DNA of 64,000 bases from Saccharomonospora piscinae (GTDB taxonomy: Bacteria; Actinomycetota; Actinomycetes; Mycobacteriales; Pseudonocardiaceae), in contig NZ_VCEK01000005.1 of assembly GCF_005862235.1 (NCBI RefSeq), positions 186,001 to 250,000 of the forward strand. Reading direction: 5' to 3'. The position numbers were made by a program, and so were the translations under genes. Below, piece after piece: positions 46,048 to 54,713 of the stretch. Numbering within the stretch: position 1 is the first letter of the stretch; the number at the start of each line of letters is the position of its first letter. The notes beneath the pieces were generated by a model that was not told the origin of the DNA, did no database searches, and saw nothing but the letters and a program-made list of their open reading frames with translations.

Positions 46048-46147
46048 TGCGGACTCGGCTACGCAGTCTGCGGACTCGGCTACGCAGACTGCGGACACGA
46101 CTACACAGCCTGCGGACACGGCTACGTAGGCTGCGGACACGGCGTCA
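46048..46147. repeat. 21-bp tandem repeat array C
   Basis: Four full units at 46048, 46069, 46090 and 46111 plus a truncated fifth at 46132, in the form TGCGGACACGGCTACG plus 5 nt; the first two have TGCGGACTCGGCTACG. The array ends TGCGGACACGGCGTCA, identical in form to array A. The TCA is the complement of the ACT gene's stop codon. Confidence 0.88.
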
Positions 46148-46804
46148 GCCGTCCAGGACCACCGCCACGATGCCCGCGAGGTGGGCCAGCCGGGCGACTT
46201 CGGCGGCCCGGAACATCGGGCCGCCGGGCCTGCCGACGAGCAGGGCCCTTCCGGGCTTGCCGATGGGGGTCGCGGCGAGCTCCGTGCCCAGCTCACGCCA
46301 CATCTCCGGCACCCACGGCGCCTCGGCGTCGAGCACCGTGGCGCGCTCCAGCGGCAGCCACGGCAGGTCACCCAGCGGTGCCTCGGGCGCCGCGGTGGAG
46401 GACGCGAGGCGGATGGTGCCACCGGAGTCGGCGCCGAGTTGCACGACGAGCGACCAACCGGACCGCACGATCCGGGGAACGCCGTCGGCCAGGAGTTCCA
46501 GCCCCGACGCGGGCTTGGCGGCGATCTCCTCGACGAGTTCGAGTTCCCGGTGGGTGTCGAGCACTCCCGCGTACGGCCGGACGGCGTCGACTTCGACGCC
46601 GTCGACGCTCTCGGCCGCGGTGATGAGGCTGTCGGGCAGCCTGCCGGAGGGGAGTTCCACCACCAGGTCGTCGATCGCCACGCCGTTGCCGCGCTCGACG
46701 ACGTCGACACTGAGAATGTCGGCTCCCGCCAGGCCCAGGGCACCGGCCACGGCACCGAGAGTTCCGGGGCTGTCCGGGAGTTGCACCCGGATCAGGAACG
46801 ACAA
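46145..46804 (-). CDS. ACT-domain amino-acid-binding protein (Rv3013-like)
   Basis: A 219-residue protein. The N-terminal ACT domain SFLIRVQLPDSPGTLGAVAG is followed by GADILSVDVVERGNG and a second region with GKPGRALLVGRPGGPMFRAA. Proteins of this form lie beside gatC in mycobacteria and are thought to sense an amino acid. TTG 46804 was chosen because GAGGAAAGGGG lies 6 nt upstream and the product starts directly at SFLIRVQLP. It is divergent from gatC, and array C is at its stop. Confidence 0.8.
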   Translation of the reverse strand: MSFLIRVQLPDSPGTLGAVAGALGLAGADILSVDVVERGNGVAIDDLVVELPSGRLPDSLITAAESVDGVEVDAVRPYAGVLDTHRELELVEEIAAKPASGLELLADGVPRIVRSGWSLVVQLGADSGGTIRLASSTAAPEAPLGDLPWLPLERATVLDAEAPWVPEMWRELGTELAATPIGKPGRALLVGRPGGPMFRAAEVARLAHLAGIVAVVLDG

Positions 46805-47020
46805 CGTGAACCCCTTTCCTCGGCCAGCGTCCTCACCTCGTCCACTCCTCACGCGATTGCCGACCGATGATTGTGACAGTTCCGGCCGTGCTGTGGGTAG
46901 TCGCCGCCGGGCCAGGACCCGGGACGAGCGATCGGGTTCGTACGCCATAGACTGCCCTGGGTAACACCCGAATCGACAACGGCTGAGTTGAGAATCGAGA
47001 ACACCCCGGGAGTCGCCCGC

Positions 47021-47320
47021 GTGTCGAATATTTCCCGCGACGAGGTCGCGCATCTGGCCAAGCTTGCGAGGATGGCCGTCACCGACGAGGAACTAGACGT
47101 CTTCGCGGGCCAGCTCGATCAGATCCTCGACGCCGTCGCGAAGGTCGGTGAGGTCGCGTCGGACGACATCCCGCCCACGTCGCACGCCGTGCCGCTGACC
47201 AACCGGTTCCGCACCGACGAGGTGCGGCCGGGGCTGAGCCAGCAGGAAGCGCTGGCGGGTGCTCCCGCGGCGGAGGAAGGCCGGTTCCGGGTACCGCGAA
47301 TTCTTGGGGAAGAGCAGTGA
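47021..47320 (+). CDS. gatC: Asp/Glu-tRNA amidotransferase subunit C
   Basis: A 99-residue GatC that stabilises the amidotransferase converting Glu-tRNA(Gln) or Asp-tRNA(Asn) to the amide form. [35 protein letters not shown] and [16 protein letters not shown] are typical. The GTG at 47021 is favoured by length. An in-frame ATG-like extension to 46988 is less likely. It overlaps gatA by 4 nt. Confidence 0.93.
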   Translation: MSNISRDEVAHLAKLARMAVTDEELDVFAGQLDQILDAVAKVGEVASDDIPPTSHAVPLTNRFRTDEVRPGLSQQEALAGAPAAEEGRFRVPRILGEEQ

Positions 47321-48825
47321 CCGATCTGACGCGGCTGTCCGCCGCCGAACTGGCTGACAAGATTCACTCCCGCGAGGTGTCCGCCGAGGACGTGACCAGG
47401 GCGCATCTCGACCGGGTGGCCGAGGTGGACACCGACCTGCACGCTTTCCTGCACGTCGACGCCGACGGCGCGCTCGCCGCGGCCCGTGCCGTCGACTCCG
47501 GGCTGGCACGGGGTGAGCGCCCCGCGTCGGCGCTGGCGGGTGTCCCGCTCGCGCTCAAGGACGTGTTCACCACTCGTGACATGCCGACGACGTGTGGTTC
47601 GCGGACGCTGCGGGACTGGACCCCGCCGTACGACGCGACGGTGACGCGCAGGCTGCGTGAGGCCGGTGTCCCGATCCTCGGCAAGACCAACATGGACGAG
47701 TTCGCGATGGGTTCGTCCACGGAGAACTCGGCGTTCGGCCCGACCCGGAACCCCTGGGACCGCGAGCGCATTCCCGGCGGCTCGGGCGGAGGGTCGTCGG
47801 CCTCGGTGGCGGCCTTCGAGGCGCCGCTGGCCATCGGCACCGACACGGGTGGCTCGATCCGCCAGCCCGCGTCGGTCACCGGGACGGTGGGCGTGAAGCC
47901 GACGTACGGCGGCGTGTCCCGCCACGGCCTCGTGGCGTTCTCGTCGTCGCTGGACCAGGGCGGGCCGTGTGCGCGCACGGTGCTCGACGCCGCGTTGCTG
48001 CACGAGGTGATCGCGGGTCACGACCCGCTCGACTCGACGTCGATCGACGCGGCCGTGCCGCCGGTGGTCGAGGCGGCGCGGCGCGGCGGCGACGGCGACC
48101 TGTCCGGCGTGCGGGTCGGCGTGGTGCGGGAACTGTCGGGTGAGGGCTACCAGCCGGGTGTGCTCGCCTCGTTCGAGGCCGCGGTGGAGCAGTTGCGGCA
48201 GCTGGGCGCCGAGATCGTCGAGGTCTCCTGCCCGCACTTCACCTACGGCCTGTCGGCCTACTACCTGATCGCGCCGAGCGAGTGCTCGTCCAACCTGGCG
48301 CGGTTCGACGCCATGCGCTACGGGCTGCGGGTGGCCGACGACGGCGACCACAGCGCCGAGGAGGTCATGTCGGCCTCCCGCGAGGCCGGGTTCGGCGCCG
48401 AGGTCAAGCGCCGCATCATGCTCGGCACCTACGCGCTGTCGTCGGGCTACTACGACGCCTACTACGGCTCCGCGCAGAAGGTGCGCACGCTGATCACCCG
48501 CGACTTCACCTCGGCGTTCGAGCAGGTGGACGTGCTGGTGTCGCCGACGACGCCGACCACGGCGTTCCGGCTGGGTGAGCGCGTGGACGACCCGCTGGCC
48601 ATGTACCTGGCCGATCTGTGCACCATCCCGGCCAACCTGGCGGGAAACGCCGCGATGAGCGTGCCCAGCGGCCTGTCCGCCGACGACGGCCTGCCGGTCG
48701 GGTTGCAGATCATGGCGCCCGCGCTGGCGGACGAGCGGCTCTACCGGGTGGGCGCGGCCTACGAGACCGCGCGCGGCCCGGTGCTGGACCGGATGCCCGA
48801 GCTGAAGGGAGCGGCGGCGAAGTGA
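47317..48825 (+). CDS. gatA: Asp/Glu-tRNA amidotransferase subunit A
   Basis: A 502-residue amidase that releases ammonia from glutamine for the GatCAB complex. The Ser-cisSer-Lys triad is present: lysine in [12 protein letters not shown], the serines in [20 protein letters not shown] and [15 protein letters not shown]. Start and stop codons both overlap the neighbours by 4 nt (GTGA), which marks tight coupling in gatCAB. Confidence 0.96.
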   Translation: MTDLTRLSAAELADKIHSREVSAEDVTRAHLDRVAEVDTDLHAFLHVDADGALAAARAVDSGLARGERPASALAGVPLALKDVFTTRDMPTTCGSRTLRDWTPPYDATVTRRLREAGVPILGKTNMDEFAMGSSTENSAFGPTRNPWDRERIPGGSGGGSSASVAAFEAPLAIGTDTGGSIRQPASVTGTVGVKPTYGGVSRHGLVAFSSSLDQGGPCARTVLDAALLHEVIAGHDPLDSTSIDAAVPPVVEAARRGGDGDLSGVRVGVVRELSGEGYQPGVLASFEAAVEQLRQLGAEIVEVSCPHFTYGLSAYYLIAPSECSSNLARFDAMRYGLRVADDGDHSAEEVMSASREAGFGAEVKRRIMLGTYALSSGYYDAYYGSAQKVRTLITRDFTSAFEQVDVLVSPTTPTTAFRLGERVDDPLAMYLADLCTIPANLAGNAAMSVPSGLSADDGLPVGLQIMAPALADERLYRVGAAYETARGPVLDRMPELKGAAAK

Positions 48826-50327
48826 CCGCGGTGGCCGATCTGATGGACTACGCCGAGGTCGTCGAGCGCTACGACCCGGTGCTGGGGCTCGAGGTCCATG
48901 TCGAGCTCAACACGAACACCAAGATGTTCTGCGGGTGCCCGAACCGCTTCGGCGGTGAGCCGAACACCCACGTCTGCCCGACCTGCCTGGGGCTGCCGGG
49001 TGCGTTGCCGGTGGTGAACGGCACGGCCGTGGAGTCGGCGATCCGCATCGGGCTGGCGCTGAACTGCGAGATCGCGCAGTGGTGCCGGTTCGCCCGGAAG
49101 AACTACTTCTATCCGGACATGCCGAAGAACTTCCAGACGTCGCAGTACGACGAGCCGATCGCGTTCGACGGCCACCTCGACGTGGTGCTCGACGACGGCG
49201 AGGTCGTGCGGGTGGGCATCGAGCGTGCCCACATGGAGGAGGACACCGGCAAGTCGCTGCACGTCGGCGGTGCCACGGGCCGGATCCACGGCGCGGAGCA
49301 CTCGCTGCTGGACTACAACCGTGCGGGTGTGCCGCTCATCGAGATCGTCACCAGGCCGATCGTGGGCATGGGCGAGCGGGCGCCCGAGGTGGCGCGCGCG
49401 TACGTCACCGCGTTGCGCGACCTGTTGCGGGCCATGCACGTGTCGGACGTGCGCATGGACCAGGGTTCGCTGCGCTGCGACGCCAACGTCTCGCTGATGC
49501 CGAAGGGCACCGAGGAGTTCGGCACGCGCACGGAGACGAAGAACGTGAACTCACTGCGCAGTGTGGAGCGCGCCGTCCGCTACGAGATGACCCGGCAGGC
49601 GGCCGTGCTCGCGGCGGGCGGGGACATCGTGCAGGAGACCCGGCACTTCCAGGAGGCCGACGGCACCACCTCGGCCGGCCGGGTCAAGGAGACGGCAGAG
49701 GACTACCGCTACTTCCCCGAGCCCGACCTGGTGCCGATCGCGCCGTCGCGCGAGTGGGTCGAGCAGTTGCGCACCACGCTGCCGGAGCTGCCCTGGGAAC
49801 GCCGCAGGCGGATCCAGCAGGAGTGGGGTCTGACCGACGAGGAACTGCGTGACCTGGTCAACACCGGCGCGGCCGACCTCGTGGCCGCCACGGTGGAGGA
49901 GGGTGCGACGCCGGGCGAGGCACGCAGCTGGTGGGTGCAGTACCTCAACCAGCAGGCGAGCGGCCGGGAGGTGGAGCTGGCCGCACTGCCGATCACGCCG
50001 GCGCAGGTGGCGCGGGTGATCGCGCTGGTCAACTCCGGGGAGCTGACCAACAAGCTGGCGCGCGAGGTCGTGCAGGGTGTGCTGGCCGGTGAGGGCGAGC
50101 CCGACGACGTCGTGGAGAAGCGCGGGCTCAAGGTCGTGTCGGACGACTCGGCGCTGATCACCGCCGTGGACGAGGCACTGGCCGCGCAGCCCGACGTGGC
50201 TGACAAGATCCGCGGCGGCAAGGTGCAGGCGGCGGGCGCCATCGTGGGCGCCGTGATGAAGGCCACGAAGGGCCAGGCGGACGCCAAGCGCGTGCGGGAG
50301 CTGGTCCTGGAGCGGGTCGGCGCCTGA
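48822..50327 (+). CDS. gatB: Asp/Glu-tRNA amidotransferase subunit B
   Basis: A 501-residue kinase/transamidase subunit that activates the misacylated t[43 protein letters not shown] (zinc cysteines) and [16 protein letters not shown] are family motifs. The C-terminal YqeY-like helical domain covers about residues 350-501. The GTG at 48822 sits in GTGA with the gatA stop. Confidence 0.96.
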   Translation: MTAVADLMDYAEVVERYDPVLGLEVHVELNTNTKMFCGCPNRFGGEPNTHVCPTCLGLPGALPVVNGTAVESAIRIGLALNCEIAQWCRFARKNYFYPDMPKNFQTSQYDEPIAFDGHLDVVLDDGEVVRVGIERAHMEEDTGKSLHVGGATGRIHGAEHSLLDYNRAGVPLIEIVTRPIVGMGERAPEVARAYVTALRDLLRAMHVSDVRMDQGSLRCDANVSLMPKGTEEFGTRTETKNVNSLRSVERAVRYEMTRQAAVLAAGGDIVQETRHFQEADGTTSAGRVKETAEDYRYFPEPDLVPIAPSREWVEQLRTTLPELPWERRRRIQQEWGLTDEELRDLVNTGAADLVAATVEEGATPGEARSWWVQYLNQQASGREVELAALPITPAQVARVIALVNSGELTNKLAREVVQGVLAGEGEPDDVVEKRGLKVVSDDSALITAVDEALAAQPDVADKIRGGKVQAAGAIVGAVMKATKGQADAKRVRELVLERVGA

Positions 50328-50329
50328 CC

Positions 50330-50881
50330 GTGGCCGCGCGGGCGCGCCGGGACCGGCGGGGCTGGTCACCGGCCCTGGTGTCGTGGCGCGAGTGGCTCGG
50401 CCTGGGTGCCGCGCTGCTCGCGGTGGTGTCGTTGTTCCTGCCGTGGACCCGGTTGAGCGCGGCTGATCCCGCGGTGAGCGCGGCGCTGGCCGAGCTGCCT
50501 GCCGGGGACGTGTCGCGCTCGGTGTGGCGGGGGACGTTCTTCGCGTGGCTGGCGCCGATGCTGGTCGTGCTCGCCGGGGTGGCCGTGGTCGTGGCGGGGC
50601 AGCGTCCCGCACTGCGGCGCAGTGGCCTGCCGCACTTGTGGCTGGTCGCGGCGGCGGTGGCCGCGTGCTCGGTGGTGTTCGCGTGGGTCTTCGCGGACTG
50701 GCAGTTCGGCGCCGAGCAGCGCGCCTTCCTCGCCGACAGCGGCGTGGCGGTGCAGGCCGCGCTCGGCCGCTACCTGGGTGCCGCGGCGGTGCTGGTGTCG
50801 CTGGTGGCCGCGGTGTGCGACGTGCGTGCCGAGGGCCCGGTCAGTCGCGGCCGGAGCCGGAAGCGGGCTGGCGCACGATGA
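50330..50881 (+). CDS. four-helix membrane protein of unknown function
   Basis: A 183-residue protein with about four hydrophobic helices (WLGLGAALLAVVSLFLPW, WLAPMLVVLAGVAVVVAG, LWLVAAAVAACSVVFAWVFA, YLGAAAVLVSLVAAVC) and basic ends (ARARRDRRGW and SRGRSRKRAGAR). It starts 3 nt after gatB, so it is probably cotranscribed. Its last 41 nt overlap the 3' end of the opposing lipoprotein gene. No family recognised. Confidence 0.75.
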   Translation: MAARARRDRRGWSPALVSWREWLGLGAALLAVVSLFLPWTRLSAADPAVSAALAELPAGDVSRSVWRGTFFAWLAPMLVVLAGVAVVVAGQRPALRRSGLPHLWLVAAAVAACSVVFAWVFADWQFGAEQRAFLADSGVAVQAALGRYLGAAAVLVSLVAAVCDVRAEGPVSRGRSRKRAGAR

Positions 50882-52025
50882 GCACCACGCGGTCGTCGCT
50901 CGACACCGGGGTGCCGCCGTCCTTGTTGATCGTGCCCGCGACGGCGACGTCGCCGGTGACCTGGTCGAGGCTGCCCAGCAGACCGTAGCCGTTGTCCTCG
51001 CCGTCGAGCGTGACCTGCGGCTCGCCGCCGACGGAGCCGTCCTCGGTCAGCGGCAGGTTCTGGATGTTGCCCGCCTGCTCCGTGGACACGGCGAGCATGT
51101 CGGTCCAGTCGGCGCAGCCGCTCACCCCTGGCCGGTCCTTCCAGGTCCACGCCGGTACCGACAGTTCCTCGCCCGCCTCGATGCGGTACACCGCGTCGCG
51201 GTCGGCGGTCTGGTCGGTGACCCAGAGCCGGGAGCCGTCCTCCGTGCCGCACATCCCGCCCGGCGCGTGCAGGCCGCGCGCGTACACGGCGGAGTCCGCC
51301 GCGGGGTTGTCGCCCGCAGGCGCGCCCGAGGGGTCGATCCGCAGAATCTTGCCCGCCAGCGAGGTGCGATCGGCCGCGGCGGCGGCGTCTCCGGCATCGC
51401 CGGTGGCGACCAGCAGCGACCCGTCGGCCCCCGCGAGCAGGGCGCCGCGGTTGTGGTCGGCGCCCTTCGGGATGCCGGTGAGGACGGGTTGGGGCTCCTG
51501 TCCTTCGGCGAAGCGCACGATCCGGTTGTCCTCGGCGGTCGTGAGGTAGGCGAACACGAGCCCGTCCTCGGCGTAGGTGGGGGACAGGGCGAGCCCCGTC
51601 AGCCCGCCGTCGCCCGTGGGCTCGACGTCGAGGGTGGCGTACTCCTGCGGTTCACCGTCGCTGTTGACGAGGAACACCTCGCCGCTGCGGCGCTCACCGG
51701 CGAGCGCGGTGACGCTGGAGCCGTCCGAGGGCAGGGCGGCGACGGCCGACACGGTGTCGAGGCAGGTGGCGATGACGGCCTTGTCGTAGTCGGTGCAGCC
51801 CTCGGGGGGCGGTACCGGGGTCTGGGAGGTCGAGGGGCCGCCGGGTTCGGCACTGCCTTCGGCTTCGGGCAACTGGGGCTGCGGGCCGGCCTCGGCACTC
51901 AGTTCCGGGGCCGACCGCCAGTCCGTCTCGGCGGTCGAGTCGTCGAAATCGGCGCAGCCCGCGGGCACGACCACGGCGCAGGCCAGGACCACGGCCGACC
52001 ACGAGCGTCTCGGACCCCTGCGCAC
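50841..52025 (-). CDS. lipoprotein with glucose/sorbosone dehydrogenase-like beta-propeller (LppZ-like)
   Basis: A 394-residue protein starting at GTG 52025 (VRRGPRRSWSAVVLACAVVV) with lipobox VPAGC at about residues 21-25, so it is likely anchored outside the membrane. A Pro/Glu/Ser-rich stretch follows. The propeller has GGLTGLALSPTYAEDGLVFA, ADHNRGALLAGADGSLLVAT and KILRIDPSGAPAGDN, typical of PQQ-type sugar dehydrogenases. Mycobacterial LppZ (Rv3006) lies at the same place relative to gatB and ilvB. Activity on a sugar is not proven. Its 3' end overlaps the opposing membrane protein gene by 41 nt. Confidence 0.85.
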   Translation of the reverse strand: MRRGPRRSWSAVVLACAVVVPAGCADFDDSTAETDWRSAPELSAEAGPQPQLPEAEGSAEPGGPSTSQTPVPPPEGCTDYDKAVIATCLDTVSAVAALPSDGSSVTALAGERRSGEVFLVNSDGEPQEYATLDVEPTGDGGLTGLALSPTYAEDGLVFAYLTTAEDNRIVRFAEGQEPQPVLTGIPKGADHNRGALLAGADGSLLVATGDAGDAAAAADRTSLAGKILRIDPSGAPAGDNPAADSAVYARGLHAPGGMCGTEDGSRLWVTDQTADRDAVYRIEAGEELSVPAWTWKDRPGVSGCADWTDMLAVSTEQAGNIQNLPLTEDGSVGGEPQVTLDGEDNGYGLLGSLDQVTGDVAVAGTINKDGGTPVSSDDRVVLIVRQPASGSGRD

Positions 52026-52097
52026 AGTGGTCCAGCCTAGGCGGCGCCGGGTGAACCTGGGGTAAGCGGGTCTCGGCGGATCGGTCACGATGGTGGG

Positions 52098-53018
52098 GTG
52101 ACCATCACGGTTCTGGTTCCCCACGACGAGGGTGTGCCGGTGCTGGCCGACGTGCCCGGCATCCGCCCCGTGCGCTACCGCGTCGAGGCGCTGGGCGACG
52201 CGCTGCCCGCCGAGGCCGCCGACGCCGAGGTGCTCATTCCGGGTGCCCGCTCGGCGGCGCTGCGGCCGTTGCTGGAGGCGATGCCGCGCCTGCGGCTGAT
52301 CCAGTTGCTCTCGGCGGGCGCGGAGGACTGGACGGACACCGTGCCGTCCGGGGTCCTGCTCTCGACCTGCCGAGGCGCGCACGGCGGCAGCACGGCGGAG
52401 TGGGTGATGGCCGTCCTGCTGTCCGAGCTGCGCGGGCTGCCCGGGTTCGCCGAGGCGCAACGTGCGGGCACCTGGAGCCCCGAGACGACCCGCACCCTGC
52501 AGGGCAGGCGGGTGCTGGTGGTCGGTGCCGGGGACGTCGGACACCAGCTGCACCGGCGGCTCGCCGCGTTCGACGCACAGGTCACGATGGTGGGCCTGTC
52601 GCCTCGCGACGGCGTCGAGGGGGTCGAGCAGCTGCCCGCCCTGCTGGCCGACGCCGACGTCGTGGTGCTGCTGGTGCCGCTGACCACCCGCACCCGGGGC
52701 ATGGTGGACGCGGCCTTCCTCGCCGCGCTGGCGGACGGGGCGTTGCTCGTCAACGCCTCGCGTGGCGCGGTGGTGGACACCGGCGCGCTGCTCGCCGAGC
52801 TGGGGTCAGGCAGGCTGCGTGCGGCACTCGACGTCACCGACCCCGAGCCGCTACCCCCGGAGCACCCGTTGTGGACGGCGCCGAACGTGGTCGTGACGCC
52901 CCACGTGGCGGGAGCGGTGTCCGGGGCGCGCTGGCGGTCGTACCGGGTCGCGGCGGCGGAGATCGAGCGCTACGTGCTGGGGGAGCTGCCGGACAACCTG
53001 GTGCAGGGCGAGTACTGA
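52098..53018 (+). CDS. D-isomer-specific 2-hydroxyacid dehydrogenase
   Basis: A 306-residue NAD(P)-dependent dehydrogenase. The Rossmann loop is RVLVVGAGDVGHQLHRRLAA. Catalytic Arg is in LVNASRGAVVDTGALL, Glu in DVTDPEPLPPEHPLW and His in VVVTPHVAGAVSGARW. The substrate is unknown; glyoxylate/hydroxypyruvate-type or phosphonate-type reductases are options. It stands alone between the LppZ-like gene and doxX. Confidence 0.88.
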   Translation: MTITVLVPHDEGVPVLADVPGIRPVRYRVEALGDALPAEAADAEVLIPGARSAALRPLLEAMPRLRLIQLLSAGAEDWTDTVPSGVLLSTCRGAHGGSTAEWVMAVLLSELRGLPGFAEAQRAGTWSPETTRTLQGRRVLVVGAGDVGHQLHRRLAAFDAQVTMVGLSPRDGVEGVEQLPALLADADVVVLLVPLTTRTRGMVDAAFLAALADGALLVNASRGAVVDTGALLAELGSGRLRAALDVTDPEPLPPEHPLWTAPNVVVTPHVAGAVSGARWRSYRVAAAEIERYVLGELPDNLVQGEY

Positions 53019-53079
53019 CGACAGCCGTGTTTCGCGCGACAACCCGGGCGAAGTCCGCACCCACGGCCCCGGGGTGGCC

Positions 53080-53085
53080 TACGCT
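53080..53085 (+). promoter_or_regulatory. -10 box of a leaderless DoxX-gene promoter
   Basis: TACGCT fits TANNNT and ends 8 nt before the ATG at 53094, with no Shine-Dalgarno between. Confidence 0.45.
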
Positions 53086-53093
53086 GCGCGGCC

Positions 53094-53723
53094 ATGAGCG
53101 TTCACCAGGGTGACGACCAACCGACCACCACGCTGCGCACCTCGGACTTCGACGGTTCCGGGTTCACGGCGGCTCCCGCCGCGGCCTCGACCCCGACGGA
53201 CGACACCGGCGGCCGTGCCGCCGTGGGAGATCGCTGGCACGGCGGGCTGGACTTCGGTCTGCTCGTGTTGCGGATCGCGGTGGCGGGCATCGTCATCGCC
53301 CACGGGCTCCAGAAGTTCGGGCTGCTCGGCGGGCCCGGCATCGGCGGGTTCGCCGAGGCGCTGACCGCGATGGGCTTCACGAGTCAGACGACGTTGCTGT
53401 CCTGGATCACCGCGTCGTCCGAGGTGGTGGGCGGTGTGCTCCTGCTCGTCGGCCTGTTCACCCCGCTCGGCGCCGCCGCGGTGATCGGCGTGATGGTCAA
53501 CGTGGTGTACGCCAAGGCGGGTCAGGGGTTCTTCGCCGGAGACGGCGGGTTCGAGTTCGATCTGCTCGTCGCGCTGGCCGCGTTCGCGCTGCTGTTCACC
53601 GGCGCGGGCAGGCTGGCCCTGGACCGCAACACCCCGTGGCGGCGCAGGCCACTGCCGTTCGCTCTGGTCGCGCTCGTGCTCGCCGCCGCCGCGTCGGTGA
53701 CGGTGATCGTGCTGTTCCGCTGA
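53094..53723 (+). CDS. DoxX-family membrane protein
   Basis: A 209-residue protein with a hydrophilic N-terminus (about 50 residues) and four helices: GLLVLRIAVAGIVIAHGLQK, SEVVGGVLLLVGLFTPLGAA, FDLLVALAAFALLFTG and FALVALVLAAAASVTVIVLF. GLQKFG and a following glycine-rich loop are DoxX signatures. The family has been linked to redox or thiosulfate metabolism, but the role here is unknown. It is preceded by the leaderless -10 box. Confidence 0.85.
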   Translation: MSVHQGDDQPTTTLRTSDFDGSGFTAAPAAASTPTDDTGGRAAVGDRWHGGLDFGLLVLRIAVAGIVIAHGLQKFGLLGGPGIGGFAEALTAMGFTSQTTLLSWITASSEVVGGVLLLVGLFTPLGAAAVIGVMVNVVYAKAGQGFFAGDGGFEFDLLVALAAFALLFTGAGRLALDRNTPWRRRPLPFALVALVLAAAASVTVIVLFR

Positions 53724-53772
53724 CCGCCCGCCGGCCGGTGGTGCCGGCGGCGCCGCGAGCGAAAGGTGCTGT

Positions 53773-54240
53773 TCAGCGCAGTACCGGACCATCGAAGTAG
53801 TCGTCTCCGGGGTCGTCGTCCCGATCGTCCCGGTCCGCGGGGCGGTCGGGGGTCGACGGAGGTCCACCCGGTTCGATGATCTCGTCGAGTTCGTGCCCCT
53901 CGTTGATCATCACGTAGGCCTGGCGCATGCCTTCGACGCCGCCCTCCAGCGCCCTGCGTACCTGGGGGTCGTCGAGGAACCGGCCCTCGGCGATGTCGTT
54001 CCACGACACCTCGCCGCTGTCGATGCGGGCCTGGAGCTCGCGCAGTTCCTTCGGCGCGTCCTTGCTCCGGGCGTGCTGGGCGATCTGCTCGATGTCCTTC
54101 CGCGACAGCCCGGACTTCGGCATCCGGCTCTGTAGCTGCCTGGCCTGGCTGATGCTGCGGTCGAGCCCCGCCTCCGCCTGTTCGAGCTTCGCCATGGCCT
54201 CGGCGATGCGCGGATTGTTCGTCGGGTCCGTACCCGTCAT
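53773..54240 (-). CDS. unknown helical protein, last gene of the RHS toxin operon
   Basis: A 155-residue acidic protein. The first 55 residues are helical (IAEAMAKLEQAEAGLDRSIS), the middle reads LRELQARIDSGEVSWNDIAE followed by GRFLDDPQVRRALEG, and the tail is Asp/Pro/Arg-rich and probably disordered. It overlaps the 152-residue gene by 4 nt (ATGA), and so belongs to the toxin operon. It may be a chaperone, secretion partner or second immunity factor. No family recognised. Confidence 0.72.
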   Translation of the reverse strand: MTGTDPTNNPRIAEAMAKLEQAEAGLDRSISQARQLQSRMPKSGLSRKDIEQIAQHARSKDAPKELRELQARIDSGEVSWNDIAEGRFLDDPQVRRALEGGVEGMRQAYVMINEGHELDEIIEPGGPPSTPDRPADRDDRDDDPGDDYFDGPVLR

Positions 54241-54695
54241 GGTCGTGCTCCTTCGGGCCGTCCGGTGACGATCCAGTTCTCGTCCTCCTCCTCGAACACG
54301 CCGACGGCCGTGGAGCCGTCCTGGGCGACCGCCACGAAATCGGGTGAGCCGCATCGCTGCCGCAGCGTCGCGAGGAAGCCCGTTCCCTCGGGCGCGCGGA
54401 CCACCACCCACGGCAGCCGGAACGCCCCGGGGCCGGTGACGCAGACGCAGAACACGCCGTCGTCGCCGAACAGGCCCACTTCGTCGGCGGTCTTGCGCCA
54501 CGCCCGCTCGGTGGCGGCGTCGGCGGTGTCGGTGTCGGCGGCGTCGAGATCCACCCGCGCGCGCGGGGTGGCCGTCGCGGAGATCAGCGGCGTGGCGGCC
54601 TGCTCCGGGGTGACGCCAGCCGCGTCGTCGCGTTCGCCGAGCACCGGGAATCCCGCTGCCCGCAGGATGTCGACCCGATCGGCCTGACTCGTCAT
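54237..54695 (-). CDS. candidate immunity protein of the RHS toxin
   Basis: A 152-residue protein directly downstream of the toxin gene, with an 18-nt gap and GGGAGCGC as Shine-Dalgarno. Conserved-looking segments are ERAWRKTADEVGLFGDD, FRLPWVVVRAPEGTGFLATL and FVAVAQDGSTAVGVFEEED. It has no signal peptide or membrane helix. In polymorphic toxin loci the gene right after the toxin usually encodes its immunity protein, which is the only ground for this call. The fold is not recognised. Confidence 0.6.
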   Translation of the reverse strand: MTSQADRVDILRAAGFPVLGERDDAAGVTPEQAATPLISATATPRARVDLDAADTDTADAATERAWRKTADEVGLFGDDGVFCVCVTGPGAFRLPWVVVRAPEGTGFLATLRQRCGSPDFVAVAQDGSTAVGVFEEEDENWIVTGRPEGARP

Positions 54696-54713
54696 GCTTC
54701 GCGCTCCCTCGCG

